Source: Hyphomonas adhaerens MHS-3
Lineage (GTDB): Bacteria; Pseudomonadota; Alphaproteobacteria; Caulobacterales; Hyphomonadaceae
Length of the DNA stretch: 64,000 nt
Reading direction: 5' to 3'
NCBI RefSeq assembly: GCF_000685235.1
Contig: NZ_ARYH01000001.1
Span: forward strand, 1,674,001-1,738,000
Numbering within the stretch: position 1 is the first letter of the stretch; each line of letters begins with the position of its first letter. The notes below the pieces were generated by a model that was given only the letters and a program-made list of their open reading frames with translations, was not told where the DNA came from and searched no databases. A program made the position numbers and the translations under genes. Below, piece after piece: positions 26,597 to 33,792 of this stretch.

Positions 26597-27655
26597 TCAG
26601 AGCAGGTCGTCACGGCCCGAGTCGCGCAGCGCGGACACCACTTTGCCGACATCCTGCGTCCGGTCCTTCGAGGCCACCAGGATGCGCCCGCCGTCCACGA
26701 CGACGCAGAGATCCTGCACGCCGACAAGCGCCACCATATGGTCGGCATCCGACAGGACCGTACAGCCCTCGGCATCGATGGAAACCGGCGGATTGGCGCT
26801 GTCCTGCTTGCGGATCGCGCCGATCATTCCCCATGTGCCGATATCGTTCCATTGGCAGTCCAGCGGCGCGTAGATCGCGGCCTTGGAGGTCTGCTCCATC
26901 ACTGCATAGTCCACAGAGGTGGAGCGGACAGCCATGAAGCATTCGGGATCGAGCAGGATGTTGCCGTCCGGATGCGTGGCCGCTTCGAGCGCCGCGGACG
27001 CAGCATCCAGGATGTCCGGTGCATGAGTCTCGAGTTCGTCGATCATCACGGACGCCGGGAACAGGAAGATACCGGCATTCCAGCTGAAAGCCGGATCGGC
27101 GATATATTTCATCGCGGTTTCAGCGCTCGGCTTTTCCTTGAATTCCGTCACCGTGTAGAGCGCGCCGTCAATCGCCTCGCCGCGCTGGATGTATCCGAAG
27201 CCCGTTTCGGGCCGGTCGGGCTTGATTCCGAAAGTGGTGATATGGCCGGACTTGGCCATCCGGGCCGCCTCGGTCACAGCCGAAACGAAGACATCGGGCT
27301 GGCCGATGAAATGGTCAGACGGCAGCAGCAGGGCGAGGCCGTCCGGATCCTGTTCGGCGATGTGGCGGGCCGCAACGGCCGCGACGGCCGCCGTATTGCG
27401 TGCCATGGGTTCAAGGATCACGGCGCCCGGCTCCACGCCGATTTCGGCCAGTTGCTCCCGGACAAGACCTGCATAACGCTGGTTGGAGATGATGACCGGC
27501 GGGGCGAAATCTTCGCCCTTCAGCCGCAGGACGGTGTCCTGGAACACCGTCTTGTCGGTCACCAGCCGGTGGAACTGTTTGGGGTGCGCCTGCACGGACA
27601 CCGGCCAGAGACGCGTGCCCGCGCCGCCGCACATGATTACGGGATAGATCCGCAT
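26597..27655 (-). CDS. manC: Mannose-1-phosphate guanylyltransferase (single-domain)
   Basis: 352 residues. Forms GDP-mannose from mannose-1-P and GTP, a precursor for mannose, fucose or rhamnose-containing glycans. Signature GGAGTRLWP (10-18), LLPSDHFI, GFGYIQRGEAI, VTEFKEKPSAETAMKYI, WNAGIFLFPASVM, DYAVMEQTSKAA, WNDIGTWGMI. It ends without the cupin isomerase domain found in the ~480-residue ManC/AlgA, so it has transferase activity only. It lies 53 bp downstream of cysNC, on the same strand, so it appears to be third in that operon. Confidence 0.94.
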   Translation of the reverse strand: MRIYPVIMCGGAGTRLWPVSVQAHPKQFHRLVTDKTVFQDTVLRLKGEDFAPPVIISNQRYAGLVREQLAEIGVEPGAVILEPMARNTAAVAAVAARHIAEQDPDGLALLLPSDHFIGQPDVFVSAVTEAARMAKSGHITTFGIKPDRPETGFGYIQRGEAIDGALYTVTEFKEKPSAETAMKYIADPAFSWNAGIFLFPASVMIDELETHAPDILDAASAALEAATHPDGNILLDPECFMAVRSTSVDYAVMEQTSKAAIYAPLDCQWNDIGTWGMIGAIRKQDSANPPVSIDAEGCTVLSDADHMVALVGVQDLCVVVDGGRILVASKDRTQDVGKVVSALRDSGRDDLL

Positions 27656-27708
27656 GGTCTTCCTTTCGCCGTCGCCGGCTTTGGCCTCACTCCGGCTGAC
27701 GCCTGTTG

Positions 27709-29616
27709 TCAGGCGCCGAGGAAGCCGTTCTCCCGGAGGTAGTCCAGAATTTCCTCGGCAGCGTCATCAGGGCTCCGGTCCACCGTGTCAATCCGGAGCT
27801 CCGGATTCTCGGGTGCTTCATAGGGGCTCGATATACCGGTGAAATTCTTGATCTCTCCTGAACGCGCCTTCTTATAGAGGCCTTTGACGTCACGCTGCTC
27901 GGCGACGTCGAGCGGCGTGTCGACATGGATCTCGATGAACTCGCCGTCTTCCATCAGGTTCCGGGCCATGCGCCGCTCGGCCCGGAAGGGGGAGATGAAG
28001 GAGACGAGCGTGATGAGACCGGCGTCGGACATCAGCTTGGCGACATTGGCGACCCGGCGGATATTTTCCACACGGTCCGCATCGGTAAAGCCGAGATCGC
28101 GGTTCAGGCCGTGGCGGACATTGTCGCCGTCCAGTGAGAAGGAATGTTTGCCAATGGCGAACAGCCGCTTCTGCAGCGCGTTTGCAATGGTGGATTTCCC
28201 CGATCCGGACAGGCCCGTGAACCAGAGCACGGCAGGTTTCTGGCCTTTCTGTTCGGCCAATGCGTTCCGGTCCACATCCATGGCTTGCCAATGGATGTTG
28301 GACGCGCGGCGCAGGGCAAAATCAATCAGACCCAGGCCGACTGTGTCATTGCTCATCCGGTCGATCAGGATAAAGCCGCCGAGATTGCGATTGACGTCAT
28401 AAGGGTCGAACGTGATCGGCTGGTCGAGCGAGATCGTCGTCACACCGATCTGATTCAGTTCGAGCGTTTTTGCAGGAACGTCTGACAAGGTATTGACGTC
28501 AATGCCGTATTTCGGAGCGTTCACGGTCGCGGTGACCGTCTTGGCGCCGATCTTCAGCAGGTAACGCCGGCCCGGCAGGAGCGGGGCCTCGTTCATCCAG
28601 AGGATACGGACCTGGAACTGGTCGGACACTTCGGTGGGATCATCCGCTGTCACGATGGCGTCGCCGCGCGAGGCGTCGATTTCGTCCGTCAGGGTCAGCG
28701 TCACGGACTGGCCGGCGATGGCTTCCTGCAGGTCGCCATCGGCCGTCACGATGCGGTCGATGGTGGATTGTTTGCCGGACGGCATGGATTTGACCCGGTC
28801 GCCGGGCTTCACCGTGCCGGATGCGATCTGGCCTGAGAAGCCACGGAAATCGAGGTTCGGACGGTTCACCCATTGCACGGGCATGCGGAAGGCAGCGCTG
28901 AGGCGCCGGTCGCCTACCGGAACGTTTTCCAGATATTCCATGAGGGCCGGGCCTTCGTACCAATCCGTTTCATTGGATCGGCTGGTGATGTTAACCCCGG
29001 CGAGGGCCGACATCGGAATTGGCTGGATCTCAAGGTCGGTCGCAAGCTCGTCCGCGAAGGCGTAGAAGTCATCGACGATGTCGTTGAAGATCGTCTCGTC
29101 ATAGCCGACCAGGTCCATCTTGTTCACCGCGAGGACGAGGCGGCGGATGCCGAGCAGCGTCGTGATGAAGGCGTGCCGGCGCGTCTGTGTCAGGATGCCT
29201 TTGCGGGCATCGATCATCAGGATGGCAACGTCTGCCGTCGAAGCGCCGGTTGCCATGTTGCGCGTGTACTGTTCGTGGCCGGGCGTGTCGGCGACGATAA
29301 ATTTGCGTTTGTCCGTGGCGAAGAAACGGTAGGCAACATCGATGGTGATGCCCTGTTCCCGTTCGGCGGCGAGCCCGTCGACCAGCAGGGCGAAATCGAT
29401 GTTTTCGCCCTGGGTGCCGACTTTCTTTGAATCCGCTTCCAGCGAGGCGAGCTGGTCTTCGAAGATCATCTTCGAATCGTAGAGAAGGCGGCCGATCAGG
29501 GTCGACTTGCCGTCATCCACGGATCCGCAGGTGATGAACCGCAGGAGCGACTTGTTCTCGTGCTTTTCGAGATACGCGCCGATATCGGTGGCGATGAGGT
29601 CGTCAGTGAGGCGCAT
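27709..29616 (-). CDS. cysN/cysC: Bifunctional sulfate adenylyltransferase subunit 1 / adenylyl-sulfate kinase
   Basis: 635 residues, a NodQ-like fusion. N-terminal GTPase with G1 [22 protein letters not shown]3 [13 protein letters not shown] and G4 VNKMDL drives ATP sulfurylase. EF-Tu-like domains 2 and 3 follow. From about residue 445 the APS kinase domain begins, with P-loop [17 protein letters not shown] (~residue 468), [15 protein letters not shown], and [16 protein letters not shown]. Together with CysD it makes PAPS. The ATG overlaps the cysD stop by one base (TGATG). A fusion of this type makes activated sulfate for both assimilation and sulfotransferases. Confidence 0.96.
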   Translation of the reverse strand: MRLTDDLIATDIGAYLEKHENKSLLRFITCGSVDDGKSTLIGRLLYDSKMIFEDQLASLEADSKKVGTQGENIDFALLVDGLAAEREQGITIDVAYRFFATDKRKFIVADTPGHEQYTRNMATGASTADVAILMIDARKGILTQTRRHAFITTLLGIRRLVLAVNKMDLVGYDETIFNDIVDDFYAFADELATDLEIQPIPMSALAGVNITSRSNETDWYEGPALMEYLENVPVGDRRLSAAFRMPVQWVNRPNLDFRGFSGQIASGTVKPGDRVKSMPSGKQSTIDRIVTADGDLQEAIAGQSVTLTLTDEIDASRGDAIVTADDPTEVSDQFQVRILWMNEAPLLPGRRYLLKIGAKTVTATVNAPKYGIDVNTLSDVPAKTLELNQIGVTTISLDQPITFDPYDVNRNLGGFILIDRMSNDTVGLGLIDFALRRASNIHWQAMDVDRNALAEQKGQKPAVLWFTGLSGSGKSTIANALQKRLFAIGKHSFSLDGDNVRHGLNRDLGFTDADRVENIRRVANVAKLMSDAGLITLVSFISPFRAERRMARNLMEDGEFIEIHVDTPLDVAEQRDVKGLYKKARSGEIKNFTGISSPYEAPENPELRIDTVDRSPDDAAEEILDYLRENGFLGA

Positions 29617-30518
29617 CAGAAATAGCCCTCCTGCTTTTTCTTTTCCATCGACGCCGACTGGTCCGCGTCGATCACGCGGCCCTGACGTTCGGAGGTCGTG
29701 GTCAGCAGCATTTCCTGGATGATATCTTCAAGTGTGGCCGCCGTGCTTTCGACGGCGCCGGTCAACGGATAGCAGCCAAGTGTCCGGAAGCGGACGGATT
29801 TCCTGACGGCCGTCCTGGCCAGGTCTTCCGGCATGCGGTCGTCGTCGACCATGATGTCGACGCCGTTCCAGTTCACGACAGGGCGCTCGGCCGCGAAATA
29901 GAGCGGCACGATCTCGATGCCTTCGCGGCGGATATATTGCCAGATGTCGAGCTCGGTCCAGTTCGAGAGCGGGAAGACCCGGATGCTTTCGCCCGGATGG
30001 ATGCGGGTGTTGAAGACATTCCAGATCTCCGGTCGCTGGCGTTTCGGGTCCCAGCGGTGCTCGGCAGAGCGGAAGGAGAAGATCCGTTCCTTGGCGCGCG
30101 ATTTCTCTTCGTCACGGCGGGCCCCGCCAAAGGCCGCGCTGAACTTGTATTTGTCGAGCGCCTGTTTCAGCGCCTGGGTCTTCATGATGTCGGTGTGGAC
30201 GGCAGAGCCGTGGGTGAACGGGCCGATGCCTTCGCGCACGCCTTCTTCATTGATGTGGACGATGAGGTCCATGCCCATCTCGGCAGCCTTGCGGTCGCGA
30301 AACTCGATCATTTCGCGGAACTTCCACGTCGTATCCACATGCATCAGCGGGAAGGGCGGACGGGACGGGTAGAATGCCTTCATCGCCAGATGCAACATCA
30401 CGGCGGAATCCTTCCCGACGGAGTACAGCATCACCGGGTTTTCACATTCGGCGGCGACTTCGCGGATGATGTGGAGGCTTTCGGCTTCCAGCCTGTCGAG
30501 GTGGGTTAGTCTGGGCAA
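29616..30518 (-). CDS. cysD: Sulfate adenylyltransferase subunit 2
   Basis: 300 residues. Adenylates sulfate to APS with CysN. PP-loop-type motif [36 protein letters not shown], the family block [21 protein letters not shown], and C-terminal [25 protein letters not shown]. The chosen start is TTG 30518 ([24 protein letters not shown]), which gives the family's usual length and N-terminus, with GGAG upstream. An in-frame ATG at 30599 would add 27 residues with no family counterpart. First gene of the cysD-cysNC-manC group. Confidence 0.94.
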   Translation of the reverse strand: MPRLTHLDRLEAESLHIIREVAAECENPVMLYSVGKDSAVMLHLAMKAFYPSRPPFPLMHVDTTWKFREMIEFRDRKAAEMGMDLIVHINEEGVREGIGPFTHGSAVHTDIMKTQALKQALDKYKFSAAFGGARRDEEKSRAKERIFSFRSAEHRWDPKRQRPEIWNVFNTRIHPGESIRVFPLSNWTELDIWQYIRREGIEIVPLYFAAERPVVNWNGVDIMVDDDRMPEDLARTAVRKSVRFRTLGCYPLTGAVESTAATLEDIIQEMLLTTTSERQGRVIDADQSASMEKKKQEGYF

Positions 30519-30829
30519 TAGTCCGGGCTCCGTAATACTTGCAGGGGCTATATGCAAAAGCCGGGTCAAGTTGGAACTTAACCTAGCATTCAGATGCACT
30601 TATGGCAGCGCCTGTTTCAGGCGTGCCGGACTGTTGTGACAGGCTCACAACTGCAATTTCAATCTCCCGGAGCATGCGATTCTCCCCTTGCGAATTTGTT
30701 GTCATGCCCATGGGTGTTGGGAATCCCGGCGAATCCGGGGCAGGGCGTTGTCACAATTGCTCACAAAGTTTCATTGTTCTGCCGTTTTGGCAGGGTCTAG
30801 GTAAAGCTCAGCCAGGAGCGGAGTAGATT
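30519..30829. other. 311-bp divergent region between cysD and glmS
   Basis: No gene. It contains the promoters of both directions, not resolved to the base. Two inverted repeats stand out: 30604-30627 (10-bp arms with one bulged base around TTT, core CGCCTG-ttt-CAGGCG) and 30633-30651 (listed separately). Two more TCACAA hexamers occur in tandem, 10 bp apart, at 30751 and 30761, nearer glmS. Confidence 0.6.
30633..30651. promoter_or_regulatory. Operator-like palindrome upstream of cysD/glmS
   Basis: GTTGTGA-caggc-TCACAAC has perfect 7-bp arms around a 5-bp spacer, 115 bp upstream of cysD TTG and 179 bp upstream of glmS ATG. The half-site TCACAA recurs twice downstream (30751 and 30761). The shape recalls CRP/FNR-type sites (TGTGA-N6-TCACA) but has a 5-bp spacer. 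The regulator is unknown. Confidence 0.5.
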
Positions 30830-32656
30830 ATGTGCGGAATTGTTGCGATTTCAGGTAAAGAGCCTGTTGCCGGTCGATTGATCGATGGTCTGAAGCGCCT
30901 GGAATATCGCGGCTATGACAGTGCCGGCATCGCCGTAACTGCTGCAGGCGGGCTCGACCGTCGGCGGGCGCCCGGGAAGATCGTCAATCTCGAATCGCTG
31001 CTTCGCGAACAGCCGATGAATGCCACCACCGGCATAGCGCACACGCGCTGGGCAACGCACGGCAAGCCAAACGAAAGCAATGCCCACCCGCACATGGCCG
31101 GCGGTGTCGCGATCGTCCACAACGGCATCATCGAGAATTTCCGCGAGCTTCGGGACACCTTGCAGGCTGCCGGACGGACGTTTGAATCCGAAACCGACTC
31201 CGAAGTGATCGCGCAGCTGCTGGACCAGAAGATCAGCGAGGGTGCCGACCCGGTCGACGCTTTCGAGGCCACGCTGGCCGAACTTGAAGGCGCGTTTGCC
31301 CTTGCCGTCATCTTCGATGGACAGGAAGGCCTGATGATGGGCGCCCGGCGCGGTAGCCCGCTGGTGCTCGGCTATGGCGACGGGGAGATGTATCTCGGCT
31401 CTGATGCCATTGCGCTGGCGCCGTTCACGCGCGACGTGACCTATCTGGAGGAGGGCGACTGGTGCGTCCTCACGCCGGACAGTTTCGACATCCGCAATGC
31501 ACGTGGCGAGCGGGTGAACCGCAAGCGTGTGGCGTCCGCCGTCAATGATGCCCTCATTGAGCGCGGCGAATATGACCACTTCATGCTCAAGGAAATCCAC
31601 GAGCAGCCGGAATCGATCGCGCGGTCGATCATGCCCTATGTCGACCAGGTGGCCGGCACGCTGGACATCGGCACGGTGGCAACCGCATCTTTCACCGCCG
31701 CTGACCGCGCTGTCGCGATTGCCTGCGGCACTGCTTACTATGCCGCGTTCACGGCGAAATACTGGTTTGAACAGGCCGCCCGCCTGTCGTTCGAAACGGA
31801 TATCGCGTCCGAATTCCGCTACCGCCAGCCGGTGCTGCCCCAGTCTGGCCCGGCCCTGTTTGTCAGCCAGTCCGGCGAGACCGCCGACACGCTGGCCGCT
31901 CTGCGTTATTGCCGCCAGAACGGAACCACCGCTGTGGCGATCGTCAACGTGCCGGAAAGTTCCATCGCGCGCGAAGCGGGCGCCGTTGTGCCGACCCATG
32001 CGGGGCCTGAAATCGGCGTCGCCTCGACCAAAGCCTTTACGGCGCAGCTGTCGGTTCTGGCGGTCATGGCGCTCGCCGCCGCGCGGGCCCGCGGCCATCT
32101 GCTGCCGGGCGATGAGGTCAAGGCGGTGAAGAACCTGCTGGCCCTGCCGCGCAAAGTCACCGAAGCGCTGGAATCTCAGGAACAGATCGCCGAGATTGCG
32201 AAGACGCTGACCCAGGCGAACGATGTCCTGTTCCTGGGCCGGGGGCGGTACTACCCGCTGGCCCTGGAAGGTGCACTGAAGTTGAAGGAAGTGTCCTACA
32301 TCCACGCAGAGGGCTATGCCGCCGGCGAGTTGAAACATGGGCCAATTGCCCTGATCGAGAAAGACCTGCCGGTCGTTGTTGTCGCGCCGAAGGACGAGCT
32401 GTTCGAAAAAACCATCTCGAACGTCGAGGAGGTCCGCGCCCGCGGCGCGAAAGTGATCCTGATTTCCGACGATGCCGGTATCGCGATGGCCGGCAACCGT
32501 GCGGACCATGTGATCCGCCTGCCTGACGGAGACAATTTCACACTGCCCATCCTCGCGGCGATCCCGCTTCAGCTGCTGGCCTATCACGTCGCGGTGGCAA
32601 AAGGCACGGATGTTGACCAGCCGCGCAACCTCGCCAAGTCGGTCACGGTCGAGTAG
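30830..32656 (+). CDS. glmS: Glutamine--fructose-6-phosphate aminotransferase (isomerising)
   Basis: 608 residues. First step of UDP-GlcNAc synthesis. N-terminal class II amidotransferase with nucleophile Cys2 (MCGIVAISG), RLEYRGYDSAGI, GIAHTRWATHGKPNESNAHPH, and FESETDSEVIAQLLD. Two SIS isomerase domains follow (VAIACGTAYYAAFTAKYWFE; VSQSGETADTLAALRYC; GRGRYYPLALEGALKLKEVSYIHAEGYAAGELKHGPIALI), ending KSVTVE. No glmS ribozyme (a Firmicutes feature) is expected or seen upstream. GAGCGGAG precedes ATG. Confidence 0.98.
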   Translation: MCGIVAISGKEPVAGRLIDGLKRLEYRGYDSAGIAVTAAGGLDRRRAPGKIVNLESLLREQPMNATTGIAHTRWATHGKPNESNAHPHMAGGVAIVHNGIIENFRELRDTLQAAGRTFESETDSEVIAQLLDQKISEGADPVDAFEATLAELEGAFALAVIFDGQEGLMMGARRGSPLVLGYGDGEMYLGSDAIALAPFTRDVTYLEEGDWCVLTPDSFDIRNARGERVNRKRVASAVNDALIERGEYDHFMLKEIHEQPESIARSIMPYVDQVAGTLDIGTVATASFTAADRAVAIACGTAYYAAFTAKYWFEQAARLSFETDIASEFRYRQPVLPQSGPALFVSQSGETADTLAALRYCRQNGTTAVAIVNVPESSIAREAGAVVPTHAGPEIGVASTKAFTAQLSVLAVMALAAARARGHLLPGDEVKAVKNLLALPRKVTEALESQEQIAEIAKTLTQANDVLFLGRGRYYPLALEGALKLKEVSYIHAEGYAAGELKHGPIALIEKDLPVVVVAPKDELFEKTISNVEEVRARGAKVILISDDAGIAMAGNRADHVIRLPDGDNFTLPILAAIPLQLLAYHVAVAKGTDVDQPRNLAKSVTVE

Positions 32657-32722
32657 CGCGCCAAAATCCATAGCTGGCCCTTCGGTGACTTCATGTTGGC
32701 GCCGACGGGCAGCTGCGGCTAG

Positions 32723-32745
32723 TCTGCTCCGAATCTCGGAGCAGA
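32723..32745 (+). promoter_or_regulatory. Hairpin touching the ribosome site of the nucleotidyltransferase gene
   Basis: TCTGCTCCGA (32723-32732), loop atc, TCGGAGCAGA (32736-32745) make a perfect 10-bp stem. The ribosome site GAGGAG (32744-32749) begins in the last bases of the 3' arm and the TTG start is at 32756. No T-run follows, so it is not a glmS terminator of the usual kind. It may control translation or be a protein-binding palindrome. Confidence 0.6.
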
Positions 32746-32755
32746 GGAGCGCCGC

Positions 32756-33682
32756 TTGTCCACAACCGACCTAGAAGAAATCGAAAGCCGGGTTGTTCAG
32801 CTGATCGCCGCAAAGGGCCCGATGATCGGCAAGGAACTCGCCATGGAAATGCCCGACGTGCCGGCGCTGGCCCTGTGGCAGACCTGCTATCGCAGCCGGA
32901 CTTTCCACGTCTCCCACTTCGCCAGCTATTATTTGCGCTACGACATCACGCGGAATGACCAGGTGCGTCTTAGCCCCTCGATCCAGCGGGATTTCCTGTC
33001 CTTCTCCTTGTTCGGCCTGCCCGGGCAAAGGGACCAGATGATCGAGCGGCAAGGGACGTTGTCCAACATGCACCGTGAGATCAGCCGCGAGAAGATCAGC
33101 GTCGCCCAACAGGTGATGAAGCAGCTGTTCGTCAGCCTCGGCCGCGAGGTGCGCAGCCAGCTCTGCGCGTTTATTGCCGGTGACCTTGCGTATTTCCTCG
33201 CTCACAATGAGCCACGCGAGCACGTTGCTTCCGGAGAGATGGTGAAGGGGTCGGATATCGACATCGTCATCATCCTCAGCGAGTCCCTGCCTGACGAGAT
33301 CAAGACGCGTATCGACAATGAGATGACGGCGCTGAAGAGCCTATACCTGCGCCATCCGCAATACCGGCATGAGATTGATTTCATCTGCAAGCGTAAATCG
33401 ACGATGGAAAAGCAATTCCAGTATACGGATATTCATGACAAGATCGCCAGCAAGATTGCCTATGAATCCATGTTCCTCGGTGGCTCGTTGACCCTGTACA
33501 TGGAAGTCCGTGACGCGATGGTGCGGACCGGGGTCGACCGGTTGATCGAGGAGGATTTCGAGCACGCCCTCAAGGACCGGAAGAATGCGATGCATCAATT
33601 GCTGAAGGTGCCGGGGGATTCCATCGATGAGGAAACCCGGTCCCTGTTCCACTTTTCGCAGGAACGCGTGGAGTTTTCGTAA
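32756..33682 (+). CDS. Nucleotidyltransferase-fold protein with N-terminal helical/winged-helix region
   Basis: 308 residues, TTG start behind GAGGAG. The polymerase-beta-like NTase signature GSDIDIVIIL occurs at 165-174, with the third acidic residue in HEIDFICK ~50 residues on. The N-terminal ~75 residues (VVQLIAAKGPMIGKELAMEM, then HVSHFASYYLRYDIT) look like a winged helix. The C-terminus (QFQYTDIHDKIASKIAYESMFLGGSL) is helical, as in minimal and GlnD-like NTases. No known antibiotic-resistance or CBASS family was recognised. Substrate unknown. It follows glmS by 99 bp. Confidence 0.6.
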   Translation: MSTTDLEEIESRVVQLIAAKGPMIGKELAMEMPDVPALALWQTCYRSRTFHVSHFASYYLRYDITRNDQVRLSPSIQRDFLSFSLFGLPGQRDQMIERQGTLSNMHREISREKISVAQQVMKQLFVSLGREVRSQLCAFIAGDLAYFLAHNEPREHVASGEMVKGSDIDIVIILSESLPDEIKTRIDNEMTALKSLYLRHPQYRHEIDFICKRKSTMEKQFQYTDIHDKIASKIAYESMFLGGSLTLYMEVRDAMVRTGVDRLIEEDFEHALKDRKNAMHQLLKVPGDSIDEETRSLFHFSQERVEFS

Positions 33683-33690
33683 TTTGCCTG

Positions 33691-33704
33691 CCAACGCGCG
33701 TTGG
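33691..33704. promoter_or_regulatory. 14-bp perfect palindrome upstream of the subtilase gene
   Basis: CCAACGCGCGTTGG is a perfect dyad 9 bp after the nucleotidyltransferase stop and 89 bp before the subtilase ATG. No T-run follows. It could be an operator for the subtilase/lipoprotein pair or part of a transcript end. Confidence 0.4.
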
Positions 33705-33792
33705 TGTTCCGTTCACGATTTACAGGGCAGGATGACACGGCATCGCGATAGCGAATTCCATGGGGGGCGCCCTTGTTTGGAGGCCGAAGGAC

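Noticed and set aside
26201-27742. Long plus-strand open frame (over 500 codons) opposite the BVMO and manC genes
   Set aside because: It is the GC-rich antisense shadow of two well-identified minus-strand genes. It has no domain and no ribosome site, and it crosses the gap between the two genes.
30601-30829. Possible glmS ribozyme
   Set aside because: No conserved ribozyme core was seen, and this class is known mainly from Firmicutes.
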